Position numbers and translations under genes: made by a program
Assembly (NCBI GenBank): GCA_031291435.1
Contig: JARLJC010000316.1
Coordinates: forward strand, 1-36,266
Origin: Alphaproteobacteria bacterium
GTDB taxonomy: Bacteria; Pseudomonadota; Alphaproteobacteria; UBA9219
Direction: 5' to 3'
DNA length: 36,266 bases
Notes under the pieces: generated by a model
What the model saw: the letters and a program-made list of their open reading frames with translations, nothing else
Told to the model about the DNA's origin: nothing
Databases searched by the model: none
In this document: positions 14,874 to 23,355 of the stretch, piece by piece
Position numbering within the stretch: position 1 is the first letter of the stretch
Layout of the letters: each line of letters opens with the position of its first letter

Positions 14874-15572
14874 TTATTCCATAAGGCTCTTATCATAGAA
14901 GAGGCGGTTGAGGTTTTCGGCCGCGCAGGTGGCGTGGCTGTAGCCGTGCGCCTCAAAATGGGCGGTGCAGGCATGCTTGTCCTGCTCGGAAAAATGGGCG
15001 TATTCCAGACATATCAGGCGCGGCCTGAAAAGAGTCAGGTCGAGTTGTTGTGCGATCTGCCAATCCGAACCTTCGGTGTCGATGATAAGAAGGTCGATTT
15101 TTGAAATCCCGAAATCTTCGATAAGCCGGGACAAAGTGCAGCAGGGAACTTCGACATCGACCAGTCCTTTTTCTACCAGCGCCTCCTGCTCCTTTGTCAA
15201 TTTGCCGCGCTGAAAAAAAGCCTCACGGCGCAGGCTTGTCGTCATGCCCATATATTCCGGCGGAAAGATGCCTTGCCGGATAAGTTCAGCGTCGGCGCGC
15301 GTCATCTTAAGCGTGCCGTTTCCTGAATCTATGGCGCAATTGGCGAAACGCAGGCCTGCCACGCCTTCATAATTCTTTTTCAGCGCGGCGAACATGTCCG
15401 GCATCGGCTCCGCCAATACGCCGTCCCACGCCCCCGTTTTCGCGTGCGGATACATGACATCGTACTGCACCCCGTCCATCGCCCCGATTTCAAGGAAAAA
15501 GGGCCGCTTATCCCCGCTTTGTCTCAACACGGCCTGCGCCAGCAGATGAAAAGATAAAAAGGGTTCGGTCAC
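14874..15572 (-). CDS. FkbM-family SAM-dependent methyltransferase
   Basis: About 232 residues. FFLEIGAMDG (residues 25-34) is the SAM-binding motif I of FkbM-type O-methyltransferases. WDGVLAEPMPDMFAALKKNY follows, and then the conserved IDLLIIDTEGSDWQIAQQLD. Such enzymes methylate sugar hydroxyls of surface glycans or natural products; the substrate here is unknown. I chose the GTG at 15572 because AGGGG stands 9 bases upstream. The ATG at 15593 has no Shine-Dalgarno. The gene sits just downstream of tRNA-Cys and is bracketed by a 14-bp direct repeat of the tRNA 3' end, suggesting horizontal arrival. Confidence 0.85.
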   Translation of the reverse strand: MTEPFLSFHLLAQAVLRQSGDKRPFFLEIGAMDGVQYDVMYPHAKTGAWDGVLAEPMPDMFAALKKNYEGVAGLRFANCAIDSGNGTLKMTRADAELIRQGIFPPEYMGMTTSLRREAFFQRGKLTKEQEALVEKGLVDVEVPCCTLSRLIEDFGISKIDLLIIDTEGSDWQIAQQLDLTLFRPRLICLEYAHFSEQDKHACTAHFEAHGYSHATCAAENLNRLFYDKSLME

Positions 15573-15604
15573 GGGACATTCCCCTACAGGCATTCATGGT
15601 TATT

Positions 15605-15634
15605 TGAAAATAACCGGTTCTGGCAGAAACCGGT
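15605..15634 (-). terminator. Terminator of tRNA-Cys
   Basis: On the minus strand ACCGGTT (15634-15628) pairs with AACCGGT (15619-15613) and is followed by TATTTTC. It begins 4 bases past the tRNA 3' end. Confidence 0.65.
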
Positions 15635-15637
15635 AAG

Positions 15638-15711
15638 TGGAGGCACGGGCCGGAATCGAACCGGCATTCGCGGATTTGCAGTCCGCTACATCGCCATTCT
15701 GCCACCGCGCC
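15638..15711 (-). tRNA. tRNA-Cys (GCA)
   Basis: Acceptor strands GGCGCGG and CCGTGCC pair with one G-T. The discriminator is U, as in all tRNA-Cys, and CCA is encoded. The anticodon arm is GCGGA-CTGCAAA-TCCGC with anticodon GCA, and the T-arm is CCGG-TTCGATT-CCGG. It is the only intact tRNA I found in the window. Its 3' end is partly duplicated at 14853-14866 and 14526-14553, so it has probably served as an integration site. Confidence 0.96.
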
Positions 15712-15748
15712 ATCCAATACTCACGAAAGAGCGTGAGAGTAGGGCGCG

Positions 15749-15777
15749 ACATTAGGTTCTTGAGCTGCGGCGGTCAA
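15749..15777 (-). promoter_or_regulatory. Possible tRNA-Cys promoter
   Basis: On the minus strand TTGACC (15777-15772) and TAATGT (15754-15749) are 17 bases apart, about 37 bases before the tRNA. The -35 is good and the -10 is weak. A small CTCACG/CGTGAG stem (15720-15737) lies between promoter and tRNA. Confidence 0.35.
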
Positions 15778-15830
15778 GCTTGTATAGGAGTCGAAATCCG
15801 GTTTTTCCAAGGAATCACCCTTATTTACCC

Positions 15831-16568
15831 ATGGTTGCCATGCCCCACACCGCCGCCAAGTCCGCCGCCCAGACCTTGTCCTCGACCGACGCCCCCACCG
15901 CCGATTTCGCGGTAGCGCGCTTTTATATGATCGAAGGCCAGCTGCGCCCCAACAAGGTCACGCATAGCGGTGTTATCGCGGCGATGGGCAGCCTGCCGCG
16001 CGAATTGTTCGTGCCCTCCACCCTGGTGGGCATGGCCTATATCGACGAAAATATTCCCCTGATTGCGGGGCGCAGCCTGATGCAGCCGATGATCCTCGCC
16101 CGCATGATTCAGGAAGCCGACATTAAACCCACCGACCGCGTGCTCGACCTCGCGCCCGCCACCGGTTATTCGACCCTCGTGCTGGCCAGCCTCGCGGCGC
16201 AGGTGGTCGGCGTCGAACCCAATTCCGTCCTCGAAAAAGAAGCCGAAGCCAATATCGCCAAATTCGCCGGCGGCAAGGCCGAGATTCTGGCGGGCGCTCC
16301 GGTCGAAGGCTGCGCGTCGCGCGCGCCGTTTGATGTCATTTTCATCAATGGCAGCGTCGAATTCATTCCCGAGATTCTGTTCGATCAGCTGGCCGAAGGC
16401 GGGCGCCTCGTCGCCGTCGTGCGCGGTTACGGCCCGGCGCACGCCGCCCATGCCGGGCAGGCGCGTCTGTACCGCAAGCAGCGGGACGAAGTTTCGTGGG
16501 TTTCGCTGTTTGACGCTAACGTGGGCGTTGCGCCCGGCTTCACCGCGCCGCGCGGTTTCGAATTTTAA
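15831..16568 (+). CDS. Protein-L-isoaspartate O-methyltransferase family protein
   Basis: About 245 residues with the Pcm-type layout. There is an N-terminal ARFYMIEGQLRPNKVTHSGV block, PRELFVPSTLVGMAYIDENI, the QPMILARMIQ box, and a SAM-binding motif VLDLAPATGYSTLVLASL (residues 104-121). In true Pcm this glycine-rich loop reads more like GTGSGY; here it is LAPATGY. This fits the divergent alphaproteobacterial paralogue whose activity is unproven. A TTG at 15780 is open upstream but has no ribosome-binding site. The ATG at 15840 is an alternative start. The gene ends 6 bases from the GT-C gene on the other strand. Confidence 0.82.
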   Translation: MVAMPHTAAKSAAQTLSSTDAPTADFAVARFYMIEGQLRPNKVTHSGVIAAMGSLPRELFVPSTLVGMAYIDENIPLIAGRSLMQPMILARMIQEADIKPTDRVLDLAPATGYSTLVLASLAAQVVGVEPNSVLEKEAEANIAKFAGGKAEILAGAPVEGCASRAPFDVIFINGSVEFIPEILFDQLAEGGRLVAVVRGYGPAHAAHAGQARLYRKQRDEVSWVSLFDANVGVAPGFTAPRGFEF

Positions 16569-16574
16569 TCCTGA

Positions 16575-18386
16575 TTACGGCAAATAATCCGGCAGAACCC
16601 GGAAGACCTGCACCTGGCTGGGCGCGTCGAGCGGTATGTGCTCCAGCCAGGGCGGCAGCTCGCCGGTCAGCAGACGCTGAATGAACGGATGGGGCAGGGC
16701 ATAGTTCAGGTTGGTCGGATCGGCGACATAACCGCGATCGACATTCTCGCACATCAGAACCAGATCGGGTTTGCGCTTGCGCACTATCGCCGCCGCGGCC
16801 TCGGCCGTGTCGGCACGGAAGAAATCGAGCGCATCGAGATTGCCGCTGACATTCTCATGGAATGACGCCGCCAATATGCTGTCGCGCGTATGCAGCAGGA
16901 TATCCGGCCCTTCATTGCCCGTATTCATAATCAGCAAGGGCTTGTCGCCGTAAGGCGGCATGTTCAGAATTCGCGTCACCGCCGCCACGTCGCAGGGCGG
17001 ATTATAAGACATCATCGGGTAAAGAAATCCGTTGATTGCCGGCATGTCGTAAACGGTAACCAGAGGCAGCGCGGCGAACAGAACCGGGACGGCGGCATAG
17101 GCATAAGCCCGCCAGGGCGGCGCGCGGCGCGCCAGTTGCCACAACAGCCACGCCAAAGGAATGACGCCGAACATCTGCGAATAGGGAACATAGCGCGATT
17201 GATAAAACAGCGCCAGAATGAGTCCCAGCGCATGCATCAGCGTGATCAACAACCATGCGGTGCGTGTGCGCTGCCTTGTATGCTCCATCTGCCATAGGCA
17301 GACGCCCAGCGCCGCCAGCGGAAAAGGCAGAAACGACACCGCAATCAGCAGGGGATTGACCCGGTACACCAACGGCATCGCTTCCTTGGTGTTGGGCAGC
17401 ATGAATTGCATCAGCCGCGCATCGACCGCGCCATAAGGCCCTTGCAGCAGATCGGGAAAGCATGACAGGAACACAATGCCCGCCAGCGCGGCGAAAATAG
17501 CGCCCATCGTCATGCGCGCCACCCGGTCGGGATTATGGCGCAGCAGCCAGATCGCGCCGAGGCACATAAAAATCCCGAACAGCAGCGCGACATAGACAAT
17601 CGAATAAGCCGTCAGATCGAGCGTGAAAAAATCGAGCCGGTAGGTCGGCAGCAGCACGATCCCCGTGCCCAGCATCGCGCCCGCATAGGCGACACCCGCC
17701 GCCGCGCGTTCGCGCCGCAGGCTCGCCCACACGCCGAGAAACGTTGTGAAAGCCAGCAGCCATGGCAGAGTCTCCAGCCCGATCACGAGCGCCAGCGCCA
17801 TCAGCGCGCCCGCCGTTGCGGCATAAGGAATGCGGCGCGGGCTGGTGAGAACGAGCAGGAACAAAACCAGACACGCTTCGATCAGCAGCGCGACGAAGCC
17901 GTGATGATCGATATGCCCCGGCATGAAATCGAACAGCAGCCCCTGCGCCGTCAGCCCGATAAAGGCCGCCAGCGTCGCCCATGCTTTCGGCACAAACAGC
18001 CGCGCCTGTTTGCGGAACAGCAGCAGCATGCCCAGCAGGAACACAGGCGGCCATACCGCCGTCATCGCTATCACGCCATTTTCCCGCCCCAGCAGCGGCG
18101 TCAGCACCGCCAGCGTCGCCGCATAGGGCAGTTCCATCAGCCGCGTGAAATGAAACGGCGTTCCTCCCACGCTACTATTCGCCGGGGGATTCATGCGGTG
18201 CTCGACGCGGTCATACCAGCCTTGCCCGTCGAGCAGCTCGGCGCTCTGCACCGCATACATGGTGTCGTCGGGATCGACAAAGCGCCCCTGCATCAAAGCA
18301 CTTTGCGGATGCACGACAAAGCACAGGACGAAGTAGGCCAGCAGAAAAGGAATCAGGCCACGGAAAGGCGGTTTAAGAAAAGACAT
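16575..18386 (-). CDS. GT-C-type polytopic membrane protein, STT3/oligosaccharyltransferase-like
   Basis: A 603-residue protein with about a dozen membrane helices followed by a C-terminal soluble domain of roughly 130 residues. The first periplasmic loop holds DPDDTMYAVQSAELL and the pattern RMNPP...FHFTRLMELP, with an acidic pair placed as in GT-C enzymes. A later loop has FMPGHIDHHGFVALLIEACL, similar to the DHH-type motif of STT3/PglB/AglB. GT-C enzymes transfer sugars or oligosaccharides from polyprenyl carriers. Donor and acceptor are unknown, and I did not see a WWDYG-type motif. The Shine-Dalgarno is weak. The gene is convergent with the Pcm-like gene. Confidence 0.72.
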   Translation of the reverse strand: MSFLKPPFRGLIPFLLAYFVLCFVVHPQSALMQGRFVDPDDTMYAVQSAELLDGQGWYDRVEHRMNPPANSSVGGTPFHFTRLMELPYAATLAVLTPLLGRENGVIAMTAVWPPVFLLGMLLLFRKQARLFVPKAWATLAAFIGLTAQGLLFDFMPGHIDHHGFVALLIEACLVLFLLVLTSPRRIPYAATAGALMALALVIGLETLPWLLAFTTFLGVWASLRRERAAAGVAYAGAMLGTGIVLLPTYRLDFFTLDLTAYSIVYVALLFGIFMCLGAIWLLRHNPDRVARMTMGAIFAALAGIVFLSCFPDLLQGPYGAVDARLMQFMLPNTKEAMPLVYRVNPLLIAVSFLPFPLAALGVCLWQMEHTRQRTRTAWLLITLMHALGLILALFYQSRYVPYSQMFGVIPLAWLLWQLARRAPPWRAYAYAAVPVLFAALPLVTVYDMPAINGFLYPMMSYNPPCDVAAVTRILNMPPYGDKPLLIMNTGNEGPDILLHTRDSILAASFHENVSGNLDALDFFRADTAEAAAAIVRKRKPDLVLMCENVDRGYVADPTNLNYALPHPFIQRLLTGELPPWLEHIPLDAPSQVQVFRVLPDYLP

Positions 18387-18501
18387 TCTTGAATGCAGCG
18401 CAGGTCAGGGTGAAGGGCAGGCGAGTGTGAAGCGCTGCCGCGCGGAAAGCAATCGCCATGAACCGGGGGTAGTGCTGCATTTTGAAAATAAGGTGCTATC
18501 A

Positions 18502-18666
18502 GAGCCGTCATTCCGGACAATTTTCTCTTCGTCACGCCGAAGGCGGGGTGAAAGAAAATTGATCCGGAATCCAGTTGGCCTCTCAGCAGGATCAGCCGGT
18601 TTCTGTTGAGAGGCTTACTGGATTCCGGGTTCGCGCCCCAAGCGGCGCGTTCCGGAATGACGGCTC
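18502..18666. repeat. Nested palindromic (cloverleaf) repeat, copy 2, upstream of popZ
   Basis: The outer arms GAGCCGTCATTCCGGA (18502-18517) and TCCGGAATGACGGCTC (18651-18666) are perfect inverted copies. Hairpin A is ATTTTCTCTTCGTCA/GTGAAAGAAAATTG. The central stem CCAGT/ACTGG encloses CCTCTCA/TGAGAGG. Hairpin B is a shorter GC-rich variant. The 18387-18815 gap otherwise holds only the upstream region of popZ, in which I see no confident promoter. Confidence 0.88.
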
Positions 18667-18815
18667 CGGCGGCGTTTGCTTTTCAAAACGCGTCCCTATC
18701 CATTTCTTTTCCGCCTTGCACGGGGACGAAAACCCGATAGACTTCTGCTGTCATGCCCGTGCGCGATTCGCGCCGAATTCCCAGCTTGCCACCTGCTAGT
18801 TCTTGAGAGAAACCA

Positions 18816-19382
18816 ATGGCTGAAGAAACACCGGCTTCTGCTGATCCCTCGATGGAGGAGATCCTCGCTTCCATCCGCAAGATTATTTCGGATGACGTCC
18901 CGGTGGTCGAAGCTCCCGCGCCCGAGCCGGTTCCCGAACCCGTGCCTCCGCCGCAGGAAGACATCGTCGAACTGACCCAGATGGTGCAGGATGACGGCTC
19001 GGTGGTCGATCTTGCCGCCGCGCCGGAACCGGAACCCGTTCCGGAACCGTTGCCGCCGCCCCCTCCGCCACCACCGCCGCCCCCACCCCCTCCGCCACCG
19101 CCTCCCGTGCCGCCGCCACCGCCGGTCGCCGCCGGGGAACCGCTGGTCTCCGATCCTGCCGCCGATACCGCCGCCTCGTCGCTGTCGAATCTCGCCAGTA
19201 CGATCGAGATCGAACGCCTTGCGGCAGGACATACTTATCTCGGCAATGGCAGCCGCACGCTCGAAGATATGGTGATCGAGCTGATGCGTCCGCTCCTCAA
19301 GCAATGGCTCGATCAGAATCTGCCCGGCGTCGTCGAACGGCTGGTGCAAAAAGAAGTCGAGCGCATCGCCCGCCGCAGCTAA
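18816..19382 (+). CDS. popZ: PopZ-family polar organising protein (DUF2497)
   Basis: A 188-residue protein. The N-terminal helix carries the family hallmark PSMEEILASIRKIISDD (residues 11-27). A proline/acid-rich middle follows, then the C-terminal oligomerisation region SRTLEDMVIELMRPLLKQWL with DQNLPGVVERLVQKEVERIA. In Caulobacter PopZ forms a polar matrix that anchors the ParB-parS centromere and recruits cell-cycle regulators. The central linker includes 18 uninterrupted prolines, then Val, then 5 more prolines. Such a run should need elongation factor P to translate. A weak AGAGAAA precedes the ATG. The gene is convergent with the coiled-coil membrane protein gene. Confidence 0.9.
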   Translation: MAEETPASADPSMEEILASIRKIISDDVPVVEAPAPEPVPEPVPPPQEDIVELTQMVQDDGSVVDLAAAPEPEPVPEPLPPPPPPPPPPPPPPPPPPVPPPPPVAAGEPLVSDPAADTAASSLSNLASTIEIERLAAGHTYLGNGSRTLEDMVIELMRPLLKQWLDQNLPGVVERLVQKEVERIARRS

Positions 19383-19394
19383 TTTAATTTTGAA

Positions 19395-19718
19395 TTAGTG
19401 CAGCGTCTGGCCGCCGCGCGCGGTTTCGCCTTGCGTATTCTCAATGCGGTTGGCGACGTTGGACAGTTCCTGCTGCAAACGCATGCCCGCCTGCGCCAGA
19501 ACCTGAATCTGGCGGTTATAGCTTTCCTGCTGCTTTTGAACTTCCGCGAGCGACTCGTTGAGGCGTTTCGAGGTGCGGATCTGCTGCCCCGCCGCTTCGG
19601 CCAGCGAAGCCGAAACCGTATCACGCAGTTTTTTCATCCACATCAGGGCCACGACGACGAAGCCGATGGCCGACCCCGCCGAAATCGCGGCAAGGATATA
19701 AGCGGTTTCTGCTGTCAT
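19395..19718 (-). CDS. Hypothetical membrane-anchored coiled-coil protein (107 aa)
   Basis: CGGAGG precedes the ATG at 19718 by 6 bases, so I prefer it to a GTG at 19751. Residues about 5-29 form one membrane helix (AYILAAISAGSAIGFVVVAL). A long helical, glutamine-rich coiled coil follows (SLAEVQKQQESYNRQIQVLA and onward), probably cytoplasmic. I do not recognise a family. It lies between popZ and slt, whose products act on the cell pole and envelope, but no functional tie is visible. Confidence 0.65.
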   Translation of the reverse strand: MTAETAYILAAISAGSAIGFVVVALMWMKKLRDTVSASLAEAAGQQIRTSKRLNESLAEVQKQQESYNRQIQVLAQAGMRLQQELSNVANRIENTQGETARGGQTLH

Positions 19719-19778
19719 GGGCGCCTCCGGGACGAGAACCCACTCTACCAAGTCGTACCGCGATTGGCTACCGTGAGC

Positions 19779-21725
19779 CTATCTTTTTAAGTCTTTGATA
19801 ATCAACAAAGGCGCTGTGCCGCCCGCCAGCTTGGCGCGGTAAATCTGAATATTCTCGAGGATGCGCTCGACATAATTGCGGGTTTCGTCGAGCGGGATCG
19901 ACTCCACCCAGTCGATCGCATCGACATTGGCGTCGCGCGGATCGCCATAAGCGGCAATCCATTCGCGCACGCGGCCGGCCCCGGCATTGTATCCCGCCAG
20001 CGCCAGAATATACGACCCGTTGAAATGCTCGATCTGCTGCTGCACGAAAGCGGTGCCGAGTTGCAGGCTGTACCCCGGATTAAGCAGGCGGGATTCGCGG
20101 TACTGCAATCCCATATGCCGCGCCACGTCGCGCGCCGTCCGCGGCATCAATTGCATCAGCCCGCGCGCGCCGGCATTGCTGCCGGCATCCGGGTTGAACA
20201 TGCTTTCCTGCCGGATCAGGGCATGGGTGAAAGCCGGCTCCGGCGGCGTCGGCACATGCTGGTCGATCAGCGGGAAACCGCCATTTTCCACCAGCATGTC
20301 TTTCTGGTTCGCGGTCTTAACGGTCTGAATGCCGAGATCGGGGCGGTGCAGACGCGCCGCGATTTCGGTCAGCACCACGAATTCGGCGCGCTCGCTCGCG
20401 GCTTCGGCGGCGGCATGGAAAAAGGCGTAGGCGCGGTCGTTTTCGCCGCTTTCCGCCAGCCGCAGAATGGCGCGGTAAATATCGCGATCCATGATCTTGC
20501 GCCGCGCGGGTTCCGGCAGAGGCGGGTCGGCCTTGGCGGTCAGCACCGGCTTGTCGTCGATTTTGGTTGCGGCCAGCTGCCCGTAATAAGTGGTGTTGAA
20601 AATCGCGGCGTCTTCATAGGCCTGCTCGGCGGCGTTGCGGTCGCCCTGCGCTTCATAGGCGCGGCCCAGCCAGTAGGCGCCGCGCGCGCGGCTGACCGGC
20701 ATGGTGGCGTTGTCGTACAAATTCTGGAAATGCGTGTGCGCTTCCTCGGGCTGATTGAGGAAACGTAGCGCCAGCCACCCGGCCAGAAATTCGCTGAAGG
20801 ATATAACCTTGGGATTGCCCGAGGCGCGGATATCGCTCAGCCGGTAAGCGAGGTCATAATCGTGCTTGGCCATCGCGCGGCGCGCCATGATCTCGCGCAA
20901 CTCCCACCACGCATCGGCATGCGCCGCGTCGGCGGGCGCGTTGAGAAGCATTTCGTCGGCGTCGTCGTCCTGATTGGCATGCACCAGCGCGCGCAGCTTC
21001 TGGTAAAACAGCCCCGGGTCGCTCTGCGCCGCGGAAGGCACCCGGTCGGCAAGCCGTTCGGCGTTCCTGTCCTGCGCCGCGAGAGCGAGGCGCGCTTCCG
21101 CCACCGCCTGATCGCTGGCATCGACATAGGGCATGATGCGCCGCGCGCCGACCACATCGTTCTTCCACAAGAGGCGGTCGAGCCGCGCCCATAACGCGCC
21201 GGGATCGAGCAATGCCGCGAAACGCGTGAAGAACGCCTCCATTTCGTCGCCGGTGAAATCGCCCTCGATCCAGCGGGTGCGGATGGCGGCCAGCGCGGCG
21301 TCGGCGCGGCCGATCTGGTTAAGCGCATCAACGTAACGATAGAACCCGATCAGCGTCACGGGCGGATGATCCCCGAACCAGGCGACGATTTTCTGGGGCG
21401 CCATTCCGGCGGGAATTTTCTGCTCGGCGATCATTTGAACGCCGCGCAGGCCCGGCCAGCCCGGATTATTGGCGATGAAATCGGCCATTTCAGCATAACT
21501 GTAATCGTTGCCGGGCAGCGCCATCGCGTAAAAAGTAACGATTTTGTTGAGAACCGGGTCGCGTCCGCGCGCGGCGTAACTCTCGGCCTGCCGCACATCC
21601 CCGGCGTCGAGCGCCTGAAACGCCTTATGGTAAAATTGCGCGGGCGTCTCGGCGGCATGGGGCTTGGCCCAGGCCGGGGTCGCCATCATCAGCAGGGTAA
21701 GCAGGAGGAGAGAAAAACGCGCCAT
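19779..21725 (-). CDS. slt: Soluble lytic murein transglycosylase (GH23)
   Basis: A 648-residue periplasmic enzyme. The signal peptide is at residues 1-20 (MARFSLLLLTLLMMATPAWA, cleavage after AWA). A long superhelical U-domain of TPR-like helices follows. The C-terminal catalytic domain has ALIRQESMFNPDAGSNAGAR, the catalytic glutamate being in RQES. GLMQLMPRTARDVAR and LALAGYNAGAGRVREW follow, the latter holding the family AGYNAG motif. It cleaves peptidoglycan between MurNAc and GlcNAc to give 1,6-anhydro products. The gene is divergent from smpB with a 61-base gap. Confidence 0.95.
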   Translation of the reverse strand: MARFSLLLLTLLMMATPAWAKPHAAETPAQFYHKAFQALDAGDVRQAESYAARGRDPVLNKIVTFYAMALPGNDYSYAEMADFIANNPGWPGLRGVQMIAEQKIPAGMAPQKIVAWFGDHPPVTLIGFYRYVDALNQIGRADAALAAIRTRWIEGDFTGDEMEAFFTRFAALLDPGALWARLDRLLWKNDVVGARRIMPYVDASDQAVAEARLALAAQDRNAERLADRVPSAAQSDPGLFYQKLRALVHANQDDDADEMLLNAPADAAHADAWWELREIMARRAMAKHDYDLAYRLSDIRASGNPKVISFSEFLAGWLALRFLNQPEEAHTHFQNLYDNATMPVSRARGAYWLGRAYEAQGDRNAAEQAYEDAAIFNTTYYGQLAATKIDDKPVLTAKADPPLPEPARRKIMDRDIYRAILRLAESGENDRAYAFFHAAAEAASERAEFVVLTEIAARLHRPDLGIQTVKTANQKDMLVENGGFPLIDQHVPTPPEPAFTHALIRQESMFNPDAGSNAGARGLMQLMPRTARDVARHMGLQYRESRLLNPGYSLQLGTAFVQQQIEHFNGSYILALAGYNAGAGRVREWIAAYGDPRDANVDAIDWVESIPLDETRNYVERILENIQIYRAKLAGGTAPLLIIKDLKR

Positions 21726-21786
21726 TGGCGGTTCTTACCAGATTCACCGATGGACGCCAATAAAACCCTCAGCTAAATGATAAGTT

Positions 21787-22272
21787 ATGACTACGAAAGC
21801 CGAAGAACGCGCCCTGGCGCAGAGATATGTGTCGCTCAACCGCCGCGCGCGACACGATTATTTCATCGAGGATACGATCGAGGCCGGAATCATTCTTTCC
21901 GGCACCGAAGTCAAATCCCTGCGCACCGGGCAGGCCAGCATTCAGGAATCCTTCGCCAGCCCCAAGGAAGGACGCATCTATCTCGTCAACGCCTATATCC
22001 CCGAATATAATCAGGCTGGCATTCATCTCCAGCATGAAACCCGCCGCCCGCGCCAGCTTCTGTTACATAAACGCCAGATCGACAAAATGATGGGCGCGGT
22101 CAAGCGCGAGGGCATGACTCTGGTGCCTCTCGGCATCTATTTCAACAAGCGCGGCATCGCCAAGGTGGAAATCGGCATCGCCAAGGGCAAGCAGCAGCGC
22201 GACAAGCGCGCCGCCATCAAAGACCGCGAATGGCAGCGCGACAAAGCGCGCCTGATGCGCCAGCGCGGATAA
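21787..22272 (+). CDS. smpB: SsrA-binding protein SmpB
   Basis: A 161-residue SmpB of standard size. [20 protein letters not shown] and [20 protein letters not shown] are the OB-fold hallmarks. The basic C-terminal tail ([20 protein letters not shown]) occupies the empty mRNA channel during trans-translation. SmpB delivers tmRNA to stalled ribosomes. No ssrA gene is in the window. The Shine-Dalgarno is weak (AAG). Confidence 0.97.
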   Translation: MTTKAEERALAQRYVSLNRRARHDYFIEDTIEAGIILSGTEVKSLRTGQASIQESFASPKEGRIYLVNAYIPEYNQAGIHLQHETRRPRQLLLHKRQIDKMMGAVKREGMTLVPLGIYFNKRGIAKVEIGIAKGKQQRDKRAAIKDREWQRDKARLMRQRG

Positions 22273-22278
22273 TCAGGA

Positions 22279-23238
22279 TTACAGGGCGTAACGCTGTTCC
22301 ATGGCGGCGGTCCAGTTGCGCATGGTCGGCTGCGTCTGGGGTTCCGGCCGATAAGCGTAAGGCGTCACGTCTTCCGTGGGGGTCGCCGGAATCGAAGGAA
22401 TAAGTCCCCTGGTCACCATATCCGCGATCACGCCGCCTTCGACGTGGTTCACTTTGCGGTCGTCGAGATAAAATTCTTCCTGGAGAGTGCCAATAGGCTG
22501 CTGGCGCAGCACCATCTTGCCGCCGAGGATGATCTTCTTTCCCGGCACCGGATAGAACATAGTGTCGTCGGTCGGCTTTGTCAGGGCTTTCTGGCGTGGG
22601 AGGGTGGCCATCTCGCGCGTGACTTCGATTTCGCGGGTCGGCAGCACGGAGCTGTGCGGCACGATAAAAGCGCGCTTTTTGTCGCCGTGCCGGAAACGCG
22701 GGCTGGTGACGGCGAGAACCGCGTTGCCCGTGGGCATCTCAATCGCGCAATCCAGCTGATGGTCGGTCGGGCGCGACAATACGATAAACTGGCTGGTGCC
22801 GATCATCGCTTCGATATGCGCTGTCTCGGCCTGCGACAGGGCGGACCATTTTTGAACGGCGTCCTTTACCCTGAGCTGCGAAAACTGGCCTTCCTTAAAG
22901 GAAATGCGGATTTCGTTGCCGTTGCTGCGAACGGGGATGGCGACTTCGCGCTGAAGGACGATGCCATTTTCGATGCGCTCGGATTCGACATGCACGCCCA
23001 TATGATAAAGGGCGCGCCGGGCCTCCACCGTCACGGGGGTATCGATGGCGGGCAGAAAATACATATCGGCGGGATTGTGATTAATGGCGATGATATCGCC
23101 GGTCTCGTCATTGGCGATAGCCATGGTCAGATCGATATGATGGGCGGCGACCACGCGGCGTGTCGGGCGAAGCAGAGCAGCAGGCATATTCAAATCATCC
23201 CTGAACGTTTCGATGCTGCGAAATCTATGCCCCAACAT
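22279..23238 (-). CDS. Hypothetical protein (319 aa)
   Basis: Not recognised. GGAG stands 8 bases before the ATG at 23238, which favours it over a TTG at 23250. The sequence looks soluble, rich in beta strands and charged turns, with no signal peptide, membrane helix or cofactor motif. The C-terminal 45 residues are proline-rich and probably flexible (PSIPATPTEDVTPYAYRPEP). Codon use matches its neighbours. The gene is convergent with smpB, 6 bases apart. The length, good Shine-Dalgarno and intact frame make it a confident gene of unknown function. Confidence 0.75.
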   Translation of the reverse strand: MLGHRFRSIETFRDDLNMPAALLRPTRRVVAAHHIDLTMAIANDETGDIIAINHNPADMYFLPAIDTPVTVEARRALYHMGVHVESERIENGIVLQREVAIPVRSNGNEIRISFKEGQFSQLRVKDAVQKWSALSQAETAHIEAMIGTSQFIVLSRPTDHQLDCAIEMPTGNAVLAVTSPRFRHGDKKRAFIVPHSSVLPTREIEVTREMATLPRQKALTKPTDDTMFYPVPGKKIILGGKMVLRQQPIGTLQEEFYLDDRKVNHVEGGVIADMVTRGLIPSIPATPTEDVTPYAYRPEPQTQPTMRNWTAAMEQRYAL

Positions 23239-23355
23239 GAGTCGCTCCAAATCATTTCACCTGTTTTGCGCTGCGAAAAAGGTTTTGCGGCGCAATATTT
23301 CCTCGTCTTTTAAGCGCTGATTAACCGGCTTGCATAAAATGGGTAGTTCAAAAGG

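Noticed and set aside
15720-15737. CTCACG/CGTGAG stem upstream of tRNA-Cys as an operator
   Set aside because: A 6-bp stem alone is too short to support a regulatory claim; it may only belong to the tRNA 5' leader.
17535-18392. 285-codon rightward open frame opposite the GT-C gene
   Set aside because: The translation is extremely rich in Gln, Arg and His without hydrophobic order, whereas the minus strand gives clean membrane helices.
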